This document shows, one piece after another, positions 54,011 through 63,971 of a stretch of 64,000 nt of DNA. The stretch's first letter is position 1; each line of letters opens with the position of its first letter. Position numbers and translations under genes: made by a program. The notes under the pieces were generated by a model. It saw nothing but the letters and a program-made list of their open reading frames with translations, was not told the origin of the DNA and searched no databases. This DNA comes from Bradyrhizobium sp. WSM1743 (GTDB lineage Bacteria > Pseudomonadota > Alphaproteobacteria > Rhizobiales > Xanthobacteraceae): assembly GCF_000473065.1 (NCBI RefSeq), contig NZ_AXAZ01000022.1, positions 1 through 64,000 of the forward strand. The letters are read 5' to 3'.

Positions 54011-54166
54011 ATGCTGGTCGGCGTACTCGTCACCTTTCTCGTCGTCATTCTCGTGCTTTATCTCATCAACATGCTGCCGATGGACGGCCGCGCCAAGCAG
54101 ATCGCACGCGTGATCGTCATCATCATCGGCATCGTGTCGTTGCTGAAATATCTCGCGGTATTCTAG
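54011..54166 (+). CDS. Small membrane protein (Thivi_2564-like)
   Basis: 51 residues from ATG at 54011 with AAGGGGG upstream. Two hydrophobic stretches (about 3-20 and 33-49) around the motif NMLPMDGRAKQIARVIV. I recognise only a resemblance to small conserved membrane proteins of this type. Upstream, 53721-54010 holds nothing else I can identify. Confidence 0.6.
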   Translation: MLVGVLVTFLVVILVLYLINMLPMDGRAKQIARVIVIIIGIVSLLKYLAVF

Positions 54167-54180
54167 CGAAGCTGTCGTTG

Positions 54181-54253
54181 CCCGGATGAGCGAAGCGATA
54201 TCCGGGTGCCGCAACAAAGGTCCCGGATGTCGCTGCGCTCATCTGGGCTACGA
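54181..54253. repeat. Inverted pair of CCCGGATGAGCG repeat units
   Basis: CCCGGATGAGCGAAGCGA...ATCCGGG is a hairpin unit. TCCCGGATGTCGCTGCGCTC that follows is the same unit inverted. Together they lie after the small membrane gene. Confidence 0.7.
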
Positions 54254-54260
54254 ATGCAAC

Positions 54261-54287
54261 AAAAAGCCCCGGCTTTCGCCGGGGCTT
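54261..54287 (-). terminator. Terminator of csbD-like gene
   Basis: On the minus strand GAAGCCCCGGC-GAAA-GCCGGGGC followed by TTTTTG, 14 bp past the csbD stop. Confidence 0.85.
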
Positions 54288-54300
54288 CGTTCGTGCTGCC

Positions 54301-54507
54301 TCAATGCAGCGATTTGAGCCAGTCGTCGACGTCCTGACGAACCTGGTCCTTGGCCTTGCCGTAGCGTTCCTGCAGCCTGCCCTCGAGCTGCTCCCGACGG
54401 CCTTCGATCAATTGGAGGTCGTCGTCAGTGAGCTTGCCCCATTTCTCCTTGGCGGAGCCCTTGAACTGCTTCCAGTTTCCTTCGACGCGATTCCAGTCCA
54501 TGACCAT
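54301..54507 (-). CDS. CsbD family stress protein
   Basis: 68 residues of the CsbD/UPF0337 family: DWNRVEGNWKQFKGSAKEKWG then LTDDDLQLIEGRREQLEGRLQ and YGKAKDQVRQDVDDWL. Highly charged, cytosolic, general-stress associated in other bacteria. A second Met two codons in could be the start. Confidence 0.92.
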   Translation of the reverse strand: MVMDWNRVEGNWKQFKGSAKEKWGKLTDDDLQLIEGRREQLEGRLQERYGKAKDQVRQDVDDWLKSLH

Positions 54508-54582
54508 CTCCCATGGGTTGATGGCCGTACAACGCGACCGGCGAGCGGCCGTTCCGCTGCGGGCCGCGACGTTTCGCCCAAC

Positions 54583-54610
54583 AAAAAAGCCCCGGCGTAC
54601 CGGGGCTTTT
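54583..54610 (-). terminator. Terminator of malate synthase gene
   Basis: On the minus strand AAAAGCCCCGG-N4-CCGGGGC followed by TTTTTTG, starting 19 bp after the glcB stop. Confidence 0.9.
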
Positions 54611-54628
54611 GGTGTGCGATTGATCCGT

Positions 54629-56794
54629 TCAGCCCGCAGCTTTCGCCTCGCGGCGGCGGGCGGTGAGGATGTATTCGGTGTAGCCGTTCGGCTGCTCGCG
54701 GCCTTTGAAGATGAGGTCGCAGGCGGCCTTGAAGGCGACGCCGTCGAAGGCTGGCGCCATCGGCTTGTAGATCGGGTCGCCCGCGTTCTGCTTGTCGACG
54801 ACGACCGCCATGCGCTTCAGCGATTCCATCACCTGCGCCTCGGTGATCACGCCCTGGTGCAGCCAGTTGGCGAGATGCTGGCTGGAGATGCGCAGGGTTG
54901 CGCGGTCTTCCATCAGGCCGACATCGTGGATGTCGGGCACTTTGGAGCAGCCGACGCCCTGGTCGATCCAGCGCACGACATAGCCCAGAATGCCCTGGCA
55001 GTTGTTGTCGATCTCCTGCTTGACGTCGTCGGGCGCCCAGTTCGACTTCGACACCGGAATGGTGAGGATGTCGGAGAGCTTTGCGCGCGGCCCGCCCTTG
55101 GTCAGCTCTTGCTGGCGCGCGATCACGTTGACCTGGTGGTAGTGCAGTGCGTGCAGCGTCGCCGCGGTGGGCGACGGCACCCACGCGGTGGTGGCGCCGG
55201 CCTGCGGATGGCCAAGCTTCTGCGCCAGCATGTCCGCCATCTTGTCGGGCGCGGCCCACATGCCCTTGCCGATCTGGGCGTGGCCAGGCAGGCCACAGGT
55301 CAAGCCCATGTCGACGTTCCAGTCCTCATACGCCTTGATCCAGGCCTGCGCCTTCATCTCGTTCTTGCGGATCATCGGGCCCGCTTCCATCGAGGTGTGG
55401 ATCTCGTCGCCGGTGCGGTCGAGGAAGCCGGTGTTGATGAACATGATGCGCTTGGAGGCGCGCTGGATGCAGGCCTTGAGGTTGACGGTGGTGCGCCGCT
55501 CCTCGTCCATGATGCCGACCTTGAGCGTGTTCTCGGGCAGGCCCAGCATCTTCTCGACGCGGTCGAAGATCTCGCAGGTCAGCGAGACCTCGTCGGGGCC
55601 ATGCATCTTCGGCTTGACGATATAGGCAGATCCGGTGCGGCTGTTCTTGACCTTCGAATTGCCCTTGAGATCGTGGATCGCGAGCAGGCCCGAGACAGCG
55701 GCATCGAGCAGGCCTTCCGGGACTTCCTCGCCCTTCTCGTCCAGCACCGCGTCGGTGAACATGTGATGACCGCAATTGCGCATCAAGAGCAGGCTGCGGC
55801 CGTGCAGCTTGAGCTCGCCCTTGCCGTCAGGCGTCTTGTAGAGCCGGTCGGCGTTGAGCGAACGCGTCAGCGTCTTGCCGCCCTTCTCGAAATCGGCCGA
55901 CAGCGTGCCGTTCATCAGGCCGAGCGTGTTGCGGTAGACCAGCACCTTGTCCTCCGCATCGACCGCGGCGACCGAGTCCTCCATGTCGAGGATGGTGGAG
56001 ACCGCGGCTTCCATGGTCATGTCGGCGACGCCGGCCGGATCGTCCTTGCCGATCGCGCTGCTGCGGTCAATCTTCACCTCGATATGCAGGCCGTTGTTGA
56101 CGAGCAGCACTGCGCTCGGCGCGGCCGCATCGCCCTGGAAGCCCGCGAACTGTGCGGCGTTCTTCAGCGCGGTGGCGTTGCCGCTCTTGAGCTTCACCGC
56201 GAGCTGGCCCGCGACCACGTTATAGGCAGTGACGTCGGTGTGCCTGCCGGTCGCGAGCGGCACGGCGTTATCGAGGAACGCCTTGGCCTTGGCGATCACC
56301 TTGTCGCCGCGCGCCTTGTTGTAACCCTTGCCGCCCTCGGACGGGTCGTGCGGGATCGCATCGGTGCCGTAGAAGGCATCGTAGAGTGATCCCCAGCGCG
56401 CATTCGCCGCGTTCAGCGCGTAGCGCGCGTTGGTGAGGGGCACGACGAGCTGCGGGCCGCAGATCTTGCCGATCTCTTCGTCCACATTGGCGGTCTCGAC
56501 CTTCTGCGTCGCCGGCTCCGGGACGAGATAGCCGATCTCCTTCAGGAACGCGGTGTAGGCGTCGAGGTCGAACGCCTTGCCCTTGTTGGCGCGGTGCCAG
56601 TCGTCGATCTTGGCCTGCAGCGTGTCACGTACGGCCAGCAGCGCGCGGTTCTTCGGCCCAAGATCCTTGATGATGGCGGCGACCCCGGCCCAGAACGCAT
56701 CCGGCGCGATCCCCGTGTTCGGGGCCGCTTCCTTGGCGATGAAGTCAAACAGGACGGGAGCGATCTTCAATCCGTGGGCGTCGACGCGTTTCAT
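54629..56794 (-). CDS. glcB: Malate synthase G
   Basis: 721 residues from the ATG at 56794, the normal size for isoform G. Condenses glyoxylate with acetyl-CoA (glyoxylate bypass, C2 use). Blocks visible: [22 protein letters not shown] region, [33 protein letters not shown] with the catalytic Arg, and [21 protein letters not shown]. No isocitrate lyase gene is adjacent. A CAAAATG-rich leader upstream (56795-57087) holds a palindromic repeat. Confidence 0.96.
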   Translation of the reverse strand: MKRVDAHGLKIAPVLFDFIAKEAAPNTGIAPDAFWAGVAAIIKDLGPKNRALLAVRDTLQAKIDDWHRANKGKAFDLDAYTAFLKEIGYLVPEPATQKVETANVDEEIGKICGPQLVVPLTNARYALNAANARWGSLYDAFYGTDAIPHDPSEGGKGYNKARGDKVIAKAKAFLDNAVPLATGRHTDVTAYNVVAGQLAVKLKSGNATALKNAAQFAGFQGDAAAPSAVLLVNNGLHIEVKIDRSSAIGKDDPAGVADMTMEAAVSTILDMEDSVAAVDAEDKVLVYRNTLGLMNGTLSADFEKGGKTLTRSLNADRLYKTPDGKGELKLHGRSLLLMRNCGHHMFTDAVLDEKGEEVPEGLLDAAVSGLLAIHDLKGNSKVKNSRTGSAYIVKPKMHGPDEVSLTCEIFDRVEKMLGLPENTLKVGIMDEERRTTVNLKACIQRASKRIMFINTGFLDRTGDEIHTSMEAGPMIRKNEMKAQAWIKAYEDWNVDMGLTCGLPGHAQIGKGMWAAPDKMADMLAQKLGHPQAGATTAWVPSPTAATLHALHYHQVNVIARQQELTKGGPRAKLSDILTIPVSKSNWAPDDVKQEIDNNCQGILGYVVRWIDQGVGCSKVPDIHDVGLMEDRATLRISSQHLANWLHQGVITEAQVMESLKRMAVVVDKQNAGDPIYKPMAPAFDGVAFKAACDLIFKGREQPNGYTEYILTARRREAKAAG

Positions 56795-56964
56795 GATGGG
56801 CTTTCTTGTTGGAAATGGCTGTTTTTGGCTGCTTTTGACCCGACAGCAGCAAAATGCGCCCACAGGGGGACGGCTTTCGGGACCTATTAGCCCCAAAATC
56901 GGGGCGGTGAGAAGACCCCCGGGGGTTTGTCAAAATGTCAAGGAGAGGGGGCAAGGCGCGCACA

Positions 56965-57071
56965 GCTGTCATTCCCCGCGAAAGCGGGGAATCCAGTACG
57001 CCGCGGCTTCTCCGTATCCCATCGCTGTCTCTGGAATACTCGGTCGCCCGGTCACGCCGGGCGACGACAGC
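56965..57071. repeat. Composite palindromic repeat
   Basis: GCTGTCATTCCCCGCG...CGCGGGGAATCC is a hairpin at one end. The far end is GCCCGGTCACGCCGGGCGACGACAGC, so GCTGTC and GACAGC close the element. It fills part of the gap upstream of glcB on the convergent side of cysNC. Confidence 0.7.
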
Positions 57072-57087
57072 GGGGGCTGGGATAGCC

Positions 57088-59004
57088 TCAAATATTCGCC
57101 GCTAAATCCACGAGTTCGTCGAACAACACGCCTGATGTCTTCAGCATCTGCTCGATCTCGTCGGCCGCCTCCGCAACCGTCCGCTTCGACGTGTCGATCA
57201 CGAGCTCGGCTGCCTGCGGCGCTTCGTAGTCGTTGCCGATGCCGGTGAACGAAGCCAGCGTGCCGGCGCGGGCCTTCTTGTAGTGGCCCTTGGGATCGCG
57301 CTCCTCACAAACTTCGGCCGGCGTCGCGACATGGATTTCGCGGAACGCGGTGTCGGCGATGCGGCGCGCAGTGGCGCGGTCCTCGCGGGCGGGCGAGACA
57401 GCGGCGACGATGGCGATATGGCCGTTGCGGGCAAGATGCGTCGCGACCTCGGCGAGCCGTCGGATGTTCTCGCTGCGATCCGTGGCGGAGAAGCCGAGAT
57501 CGCTGTTGAGCCCGGCGCGCATCGTGTCGCCGTCGAGCAGGATCGGCGAGCCGCCATTGGTGAATAGTCTTCGCTCCAGCGCTCTTGCCAGCGTCGACTT
57601 GCCGGAGGCAGGCAGGCCGGTCAGCCAGACCACCGCGCCGTTGTGGCGGTAGCGCGCGGAGCGTTCGTCTGGACGCAGCGCCGATTCCACCGGCACGATG
57701 TCGACAGGCACGGCGCGTTGGCCAGCATCGACCGACAGCACGAGGCCGCCGCCGGCGATGCGCCCGGAGACTTCGATCACGAGGCGCCCGGTGCGGGGAT
57801 TCTCCGTGTAGGGATCGGTTGCGATCGGGTTCGACAGCGAGATGTCGATCTCGCCGACATGGTTGCGGCCGATTGCCTTGTTCTCGCTGCTCGAGAGCTC
57901 GCCGGGATCGACCGCCTTCTCGATGGCGACGACGGTAGCGCGGCTTTCCTTCGGTCCGCAGCGTACCAGCAGCTGGTCACCCTTGGCGAGCGGCTTGTCG
58001 TGCAGCCAGAAGATGCGCGCGCGTAGCCGGCGCGTCTCGCGCGGGGCGGCGCCCGCATGCGCGATGATGTCGCCGCGCTCGATGAACAATTCGCGGTCGA
58101 GCGTGATGCCGACCGAGCGGCCGGCCCCTTGCCGTCCCGCAACCGGCGTCACCGGCCAGCTCTCGACCGTCTTGATCCTGGCGATCTTGCCGGCCGGCAT
58201 GATCACGATCTCGTCGCCGGCGACGAGGCTGCCGGATTCGATCCGGCCGGCGACGATGCGGCGGTCGTCGAACTTGTAGATCGCCTGCACCGGTAGCCGC
58301 AGCGCCAGCGCTTCCAGCGCCCGTGCCGGCTCGAGCCGGTCAAGCGCCTCGACCACGGTCGGGCCCTTGTACCAGGAGATGCGGCCGGTGCGCTCCGCGA
58401 CGCCGTCGCCGTCGCGCGCGGAAATCGGGATCACGGCAGTGGGCTTCACGCCGAGGCCATTGAGATGCGCGGAGATCTCGTCGCTGATCTCCTTGAAGCG
58501 ATCGGCGGAGAAATCGACGCGGTCCATCTTGTTGACGACGACGGCGACCTGCTTCACGCCGAGCAGATGCAAGAGATAGCCGTGGCGCCTTGTCTGGTCG
58601 CGCACGCCTTCGAGCGCGTCGATGATCAGCACCGCGCCGTCGGCCTGCGAGGCGCCGGTGATCATGTTGCGCAGGAATTCGGCGTGGCCGGGCGCGTCGA
58701 TCAGCACGATGTCGCGCGAATTGGTGCGGAAGCGGATCTGCGTGGTGTCGATGGTGATGCCCTGGTCGCGCTCGGTCTGGAGCGCGTCGAGCAGGAACGA
58801 CCATTCGAACGGCATGCCGCGCCGCGCGCTGACGGCTTTCAGCATCTCGAGCTTGCCCTCGGGCAGGCTGCCGGTCTCGTGCAGGAGGCGGCCGACCAGC
58901 GTCGACTTGCCGTGGTCGACATGGCCGACAATGACGATGCGCACTTGCGGACGCGTGGTGCCGTTCGGAGTCGCAGGCGAAGCGGGGGTGACGATCATGT
59001 TCAT
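57088..59004 (-). CDS. cysN/cysC: Bifunctional sulfate adenylyltransferase subunit 1 / APS kinase (CysNC, NodQ-like)
   Basis: 638 residues. The N-terminal GTPase (CysN) has GHVDHGKST (about 27), DAPGHAEF and NKMD, followed by beta-barrel domains to about 440. The C-terminal APS kinase has [11 protein letters not shown] (about 465) and DGDTMRAGL. It makes APS then PAPS from sulfate, with CysD. The same fusion as rhizobial NodQ. Starts 19 bp after cysD. Confidence 0.95.
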   Translation of the reverse strand: MNMIVTPASPATPNGTTRPQVRIVIVGHVDHGKSTLVGRLLHETGSLPEGKLEMLKAVSARRGMPFEWSFLLDALQTERDQGITIDTTQIRFRTNSRDIVLIDAPGHAEFLRNMITGASQADGAVLIIDALEGVRDQTRRHGYLLHLLGVKQVAVVVNKMDRVDFSADRFKEISDEISAHLNGLGVKPTAVIPISARDGDGVAERTGRISWYKGPTVVEALDRLEPARALEALALRLPVQAIYKFDDRRIVAGRIESGSLVAGDEIVIMPAGKIARIKTVESWPVTPVAGRQGAGRSVGITLDRELFIERGDIIAHAGAAPRETRRLRARIFWLHDKPLAKGDQLLVRCGPKESRATVVAIEKAVDPGELSSSENKAIGRNHVGEIDISLSNPIATDPYTENPRTGRLVIEVSGRIAGGGLVLSVDAGQRAVPVDIVPVESALRPDERSARYRHNGAVVWLTGLPASGKSTLARALERRLFTNGGSPILLDGDTMRAGLNSDLGFSATDRSENIRRLAEVATHLARNGHIAIVAAVSPAREDRATARRIADTAFREIHVATPAEVCEERDPKGHYKKARAGTLASFTGIGNDYEAPQAAELVIDTSKRTVAEAADEIEQMLKTSGVLFDELVDLAANI

Positions 59005-59023
59005 ACGACGCTCGCGTCCTTGA

Positions 59024-59920
59024 TCAGAGATAGCCGGCGACGCGCAGGCGCTCGAAAGCGTCCTCGGTCTCGTGGTCGAGCGCGCGTCCCGCGCGCTCCG
59101 GCACCTTGGTCTGCTCGAGCTCGATCAGGATCTCGTCGATGCTGGACGCCGTCGAATTCACGGGGTTGGTGATGTCCTGATCGCCGAGCGAGCGATAACG
59201 CTTGCCGTCCTTGGCGAGATACAGCGGGATGATCGGGATGTTCTCGCGCTTGGTGTAGGCCCAGATGTCCGCCTCGGTCCAATGCAGGATCGGGTGGATG
59301 CGCAGATGCGCGCCTTGCGGCGGCGAGGCGTTGAAATGATCCCAGAACTCCGGCGGCTGGTCGCGCACGTCCCAATTGCCTTCCAGGCCGCGCGGCGAGA
59401 ACACGCGCTCCTTGGCGCGGGTTGCTTCCTCGTCGCGGCGGATGCCGGCGATCAGGCCGTCGAAGCCGTACTTGGCGAGCGCCATCTTGAGGCCCTCGGT
59501 CTTGCGCGCGGCGGAACGGGCGGCCGGCGGCAGCGTCGGGTCGACGGCGTCGATGGGCGGGCAGGGTTCGACGCGCAGATCGAGCTCCCACTCCTTCCCG
59601 TAATGATCGCGGAAGCGATACATCTCCGGAAACTTCTTGCCGGTGTCGACATGGAGCGCCGGAAACGGCATGCGGCCGAAGAACGCCTTGCGCGCCAGCC
59701 AGATCATGACGTTGGAGTCCTTGCCGAGCGACCACAACAGGGCAATCTTCTTCAGCCGGGCGAAGGCTTCGCGGAAGATGTAGATGCTCTGCGCCTCGAG
59801 CTGGTCGAGATGGTCCATGCTGGGCGCAACATCAGCAGAAAATTCTTGCGAGCCTGAGCGGGTGATGGGGGCGGGGCTGCTCACTCCGACAACTGCGGAA
59901 TCGTCCTTGAGAAGATGCAT
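59024..59920 (-). CDS. cysD: Sulfate adenylyltransferase subunit 2
   Basis: 298 residues from the ATG at 59920. The alternative Met at 59818 matches the E. coli-like start ([18 protein letters not shown]). The PP-loop [17 protein letters not shown] is at about 64-80, with [16 protein letters not shown] and [17 protein letters not shown] further on. It uses ATP to adenylate sulfate, helped by CysN. Expressed with cysNC and divergent from cysG. Confidence 0.95.
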   Translation of the reverse strand: MHLLKDDSAVVGVSSPAPITRSGSQEFSADVAPSMDHLDQLEAQSIYIFREAFARLKKIALLWSLGKDSNVMIWLARKAFFGRMPFPALHVDTGKKFPEMYRFRDHYGKEWELDLRVEPCPPIDAVDPTLPPAARSAARKTEGLKMALAKYGFDGLIAGIRRDEEATRAKERVFSPRGLEGNWDVRDQPPEFWDHFNASPPQGAHLRIHPILHWTEADIWAYTKRENIPIIPLYLAKDGKRYRSLGDQDITNPVNSTASSIDEILIELEQTKVPERAGRALDHETEDAFERLRVAGYL

Positions 59921-59962
59921 CTCTGCCACTTTGCGTTTGGAGCCGAAAATTCTATAGTTGCG

Positions 59963-59996
59963 GCGCAGAAGAGAAGAAAAAAATTTCTCTTTGCGC
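59963..59996. promoter_or_regulatory. Inverted repeat in the cysD/cysG divergent promoter
   Basis: GCGCA-G-AAGAGAA (59963-59975) and TTCTCTTTGCGC (59985-59996) are near-perfect arms around an A/T-rich centre. TATAG elements lie on both sides (CTATAG at 59953, TATATAG near 60013). A candidate operator for coordinated sulfur control of both strands. The regulator is unknown. Confidence 0.45.
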
Positions 59997-60063
59997 GCTC
60001 GAAACGACACATATATAGAAAATAATTCCAGTCAACCCCGGATGTGGGGGAAGCGAGTATCGC

Positions 60064-61488
60064 ATGCGGTTCTTGCCGGTGTTTCTCGATCTCAAGGCCG
60101 GTCCCGTGGTTCTCATCGGCGCGGGTGAGCTTTTGCGCGCCAAGCTGCGCGTGCTCGCCGCCGCCGGTGCGCGCCTCCGCGTGCATGCGATCGACGGCAA
60201 TCATGAGTTTGGGCTCGGTGCGCAGGATGCGGCGCGCGTTGACATCGCGGTCGGTGATCCGCTGACCACTGATCTCTCCGGCGTTATCGCCATCGTCTGC
60301 GCGGGCGCGGGCGATGTCGGCGTTGCGATGTCGATGCGGGCGAAGGCGCTCGGCCTGCCCGTCAACGTCATGGACGATCTCGAGCACTCCAGCTTCATCT
60401 TCCCGGCGATCGTCGATCGCGGCGATGTCGTGGTCGCGGTCGGCACCGGCGGTACTTCGCCGGTAGTGGCGCGGCGTGTGCGCGAGAAGATCGAGGCGCT
60501 GCTGCCGGCGCGTATCGGTGAGCTCGCCGAATTCATCGGCACCTTCCGCAAATCCATCAACGAGCGTATCGCCGAATTTCCGCTGCGCCGCCGCTTCTGG
60601 GAGCGCGTCATCGACGGTCCGATCGGCGCCGCCGTGCTTGCTGGCCGCAGAGGCGAGGCGGGCGCATCGCTCGAGGCGATTGCCGATCCCTCCGCATTCG
60701 CGCGCGCCGATAAGCCGGAAGGCTCGGTCGCGCTGGTCGGCGCCGGCCCCGGCGACCCTGACCTTCTCACCATCAAGGCGCTGCGCGCGCTGCAGGATGC
60801 CGACATCGTCTTCCACGACGAACTGGTTTCGCCCGAGATTCTCGACCGCATCCGCCGCGACACCACGCGCGTTGCGGTCGGCCGCCGCGTCGGCAAGCCC
60901 GGCATCGGCCAGGACGCCATCAACAAGCGCATGATCGAGGGCGCGCAAGCCGGCCAGCGCGTGGTGCGGCTGAAGGGCGGCGATCCCTTCGTGTTCGGCC
61001 GCGGCGGCGAAGAGGTCGAAGCGCTGCGCGCTGCCGGCGTCGCCTATTCGATCATTCCCGGCATCACCGCAGGGCTCGGCGCCGCCGCCGATTTCGAGGT
61101 ACCGCTCACCTATCGTCACGAAGCGACCCGCATCACCTTCCTCACCGCACACAAGGCGCGCGATGCCGAAGCCGTGGACTGGTCGATGCTGACCGACACC
61201 AAGATGACCCTCGTGGTCTACATGGGCATGACCGCGGCGCCTGCCGTGCGTGCAGGCCTGTTCGCGGCCGGCCGCTCGCCAGAGACGCCGGTCGGCGTGT
61301 TCGCCCGTGTCACGCGGCCGGATACGCAAGGCGCGATCGGAACGCTGCGCGACCTGCCCGAGCTCGTGCGGCGGATCCATGGCGGTCCCGCCATTCTCAT
61401 CATCGGCGACGTGGTCCGGCATGCCGGCTCGCTTCGCCGCCAGACACCCAAACAAATCATCTCTGACCTCATGGATGCAGCCGAATGA
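60064..61488 (+). CDS. cysG: Sirohaem synthase CysG
   Basis: 474 residues. The N-terminal precorrin-2 dehydrogenase/ferrochelatase domain (about 1-200) has FLPVFLDLKAGPVVLIGAGE and TGGTSPVVARRVREKIEAL. The C-terminal SUMT methyltransferase has VGAGPGDPDLLTIKAL (about 223), RLKGGDPFVFGRGGEE and YMGMTAA. It makes sirohaem for CysI. Its stop overlaps the DUF2849 start (ATGA). Confidence 0.95.
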   Translation: MRFLPVFLDLKAGPVVLIGAGELLRAKLRVLAAAGARLRVHAIDGNHEFGLGAQDAARVDIAVGDPLTTDLSGVIAIVCAGAGDVGVAMSMRAKALGLPVNVMDDLEHSSFIFPAIVDRGDVVVAVGTGGTSPVVARRVREKIEALLPARIGELAEFIGTFRKSINERIAEFPLRRRFWERVIDGPIGAAVLAGRRGEAGASLEAIADPSAFARADKPEGSVALVGAGPGDPDLLTIKALRALQDADIVFHDELVSPEILDRIRRDTTRVAVGRRVGKPGIGQDAINKRMIEGAQAGQRVVRLKGGDPFVFGRGGEEVEALRAAGVAYSIIPGITAGLGAAADFEVPLTYRHEATRITFLTAHKARDAEAVDWSMLTDTKMTLVVYMGMTAAPAVRAGLFAAGRSPETPVGVFARVTRPDTQGAIGTLRDLPELVRRIHGGPAILIIGDVVRHAGSLRRQTPKQIISDLMDAAE

Positions 61489-61802
61489 CCTCTCCGCTCG
61501 AACAGAAGAAGATCAAGATCGCCGGCCCCTCGGTCGTGACCGCCAACCGCACCTGGGACGGCATCGTGGTCTACCGAACCGCCGCCAAGGGCTGGTCCGC
61601 GGACCTGTCGGAAGCCGCGATCGTGCGCAACTCCGACGAGGCCAAGGCGTTGCTTGCGGAAGCCGTGGCCGATGACGTCGGCGCCATCGGTCCCTATATC
61701 GCGCCTGTGCAGGTCGGCGAGGACGGCGAGATTGTGCCCGGCAATCTGCGCGAACAGATCCGCCGCACCGGCGTCACCATCGGGCAGCCGGCCCAGGTTT
61801 AA
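61485..61802 (+). CDS. DUF2849 protein in the sulfite-reduction operon
   Basis: 105 residues. Core with VTANRTWDGIVVYRTAAKGWSADL and DVGAIGPYIAPVQVGEDG then IVPGNLREQIRR, matching DUF2849. Overlaps cysG by 4 bp and lies 11 bp before cysI. No cofactor motif. Conserved placement suggests an accessory to sulfite reductase. Confidence 0.85.
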   Translation: MTSPLEQKKIKIAGPSVVTANRTWDGIVVYRTAAKGWSADLSEAAIVRNSDEAKALLAEAVADDVGAIGPYIAPVQVGEDGEIVPGNLREQIRRTGVTIGQPAQV

Positions 61803-61813
61803 GGCATTCTCTT

Positions 61814-63469
61814 ATGTACGCTTACGACGAAATCGACCGCACGCTCGTCAACGAGCGCGTCTCGGAGTTCCGCGACCAGGTGAAGCGGCGCCTTTCCGGC
61901 GAGCTCACCGAGGACGAGTTCAAGATCCTTCGCTTGCAGAACGGCGTCTATCTCCAGCTGCACGCCTACATGTTCCGCGTCGCTATCCCCTACGGCACGC
62001 TGGCGACGAACCAGCTGCGGGCGCTCGCGCACGTCGCGCGGAAGTACGACCGCGGCTATGGCCACTTCACCACGCGGCAGAACATCCAGTTCAACTGGAT
62101 CAAGCTCGCCGAATTGCCGGATGCGCTGGCCGATCTCGCCAAGGTCGGCATCCACGCGATGCAGACCTCCGGCAACAACATGCGCAACGTCACTTCGGAC
62201 CAGTGGGCCGGCGTCGCGCCCGGCGAGATCGAGGATCCGCGCATCTGGTCGGAGCTGATCCGTCAGCACACCACGTTGCATCCGGAATTCTCGTTCCTGC
62301 CGCGCAAGTTCAAGATCGCGATCACGGCGTCGGATCATGACCGCGCTGCGATCAAGATCCACGACATCGGCCTGCGGCTGATCAAGAACGAGAAAGGCGA
62401 GACCGGCTTCGAGGTTCTGGTCGGCGGCGGCCTCGGCCGCACCCCGTTCATCGCCAAGACCATCAAGCACTTCGTGCATGGCCGCGACATCCTCAGCTAC
62501 ATCGAGGCTATCTTACGCGTCTACAACCAGTATGGCCGCCGCGACAACATCTACAAGGCGCGGATCAAGATCCTGGTGCACGAGCTCGGCATCGAGAAAT
62601 TCTCCCGCGAGGTCGAGGACGAGTGGCAGCAGATCCGCAACTCCTCGCTCCAGATCGACGACGAGGTGATCGAGGACATCCGCTCGCGCTTTACTTATCC
62701 GGCCTACGAGAAGCTGCCGCACATGCCGGACGAGCTGCGCCAGGCCGCGGCCGACCCTGATTTCGAGGCGTGGCGCAAGAACTCGGTGGCTCCACACAAG
62801 GTGCAGGGCTATTCGATCGTCACGATCTCGCTGAAGCCGACCGGCGGCCCTCCGGGCGATGCCACGGCCGAGCAGATGGATGCGCTCGCCGATCTCGCCG
62901 ACAAATATTCCTTCGGCGAGATCCGCGTCGGCCACGAGCAGAACCTGGCGCTGCCGCATGTCGCCAAGCGCGACCTGCCGGCGCTGTGGAAGGCGCTCGA
63001 CAAGCTTGGCCTGGCCACACCTAACGTCAATCTGATCACCGATATCATCGCCTGCCCCGGGCTCGACTATTGCTCGCTGGCGAATGCGCGCTCGATCCCG
63101 ATCGCGCAGGAGCTGACGCGGCGCTTTGCCAATCACGAGCTCGCCAACCTGATCGGCCGTCTGCACATCAACATCTCGGGCTGCATCAATGCCTGCGGCC
63201 ATCATCACGTCGGCCATATCGGCATTCTCGGCGTCGAGAAGAACGGCGAGGAGGTCTACCAGATCACCATCGGCGGCCGCGCCGACGAGAACGCCGCGCT
63301 CGGCACCCTGATCGGTCCTGGCGTCAAGTTCGACGAGGTCGCCGACGTCGTCGAGGACATCGTGGAAGCCTATCTGGCGCTGCGCGAGCGGCCCGAGGAG
63401 CTGTTCATGGACACGGTGAAGCGCCTCGGCGTCGAACCTTTCAAGGAGCGCGTCTATGCCACTCGTTAA
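61814..63469 (+). CDS. cysI: Sulfite (or nitrite) reductase haemoprotein CysI
   Basis: 551 residues. Two ferredoxin-like half-domains and two sirohaem domains. The 4Fe-4S/sirohaem Cys are at CPGLDYC (about 415-421) and SGCINACGHHHVGH (about 457-461). YGHFTTRQNIQFNWI and GRLHINISG are family blocks. Six-electron reduction of sulfite to sulfide. There is no cysJ flavoprotein in the window, so electrons likely come from ferredoxin. Confidence 0.94.
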   Translation: MYAYDEIDRTLVNERVSEFRDQVKRRLSGELTEDEFKILRLQNGVYLQLHAYMFRVAIPYGTLATNQLRALAHVARKYDRGYGHFTTRQNIQFNWIKLAELPDALADLAKVGIHAMQTSGNNMRNVTSDQWAGVAPGEIEDPRIWSELIRQHTTLHPEFSFLPRKFKIAITASDHDRAAIKIHDIGLRLIKNEKGETGFEVLVGGGLGRTPFIAKTIKHFVHGRDILSYIEAILRVYNQYGRRDNIYKARIKILVHELGIEKFSREVEDEWQQIRNSSLQIDDEVIEDIRSRFTYPAYEKLPHMPDELRQAAADPDFEAWRKNSVAPHKVQGYSIVTISLKPTGGPPGDATAEQMDALADLADKYSFGEIRVGHEQNLALPHVAKRDLPALWKALDKLGLATPNVNLITDIIACPGLDYCSLANARSIPIAQELTRRFANHELANLIGRLHINISGCINACGHHHVGHIGILGVEKNGEEVYQITIGGRADENAALGTLIGPGVKFDEVADVVEDIVEAYLALRERPEELFMDTVKRLGVEPFKERVYATR

Positions 63470-63971
63470 CGGCGGAAGAATCGTCGACGACAGCTTCGTC
63501 AAGCTGGCCGTCGACACCCCGCTGCCCGAGGGCGGCGACATCCTGGTGCCGGCCGAGCGCTTTCTCGGCGAGGCCGATGCGCTGCTCAAGCGTTCGGGCA
63601 AGGTCGGCGTGATCTGGCCGAACAATCGCGATATCGCCGAGCTCGTGCCGTATCTCGGCAAGATCGCCGCGGTCGCGCTGGTGTTCCCGACCTTCCGCGA
63701 CGGGCGCGCCTACAGCCAGGCGCGGCTGCTGCGCGAGCGCTACAACTATCGCGGCGAGCTGCGTGCGACCGGTCAGGTGCTGCGCGACCAGTTTGTGTTC
63801 ATGCTGCGTGCCGGCTTCGATGCCTTCGAGGTCAAGAAGCAGGCCGACGCGGAAGCCTTCATGCAGACCGCCAAGCGCTATTCGGTGTTCTACCAGCCGA
63901 CCGGCGATGGCCGCATCACGGCGCTGCACCGGCGCATGCAGCTGCGTCACTCCGAAGGGGTCGGCACGTGA
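63456..63971 (+). CDS. DUF934 family protein
   Basis: 171 residues, starting inside the last codons of cysI (14-bp overlap). Core: IWPNNRDIAELVPYLGKIAAVALVFP and FRDGRAYSQARLLRERYNYRGELRATGQVLRDQFVFMLRAGFDAFE. An oxidoreductase-like fold is suggested in annotations of this family. Its stop overlaps the next start (GTGA). Confidence 0.9.
   Translation: MPLVNGGRIVDDSFVKLAVDTPLPEGGDILVPAERFLGEADALLKRSGKVGVIWPNNRDIAELVPYLGKIAAVALVFPTFRDGRAYSQARLLRERYNYRGELRATGQVLRDQFVFMLRAGFDAFEVKKQADAEAFMQTAKRYSVFYQPTGDGRITALHRRMQLRHSEGVGT

Noticed and set aside
54428..56389. 653-codon plus-strand frame over glcB and csbD
   Set aside because: Shadow of malate synthase G, which is complete on the other strand.
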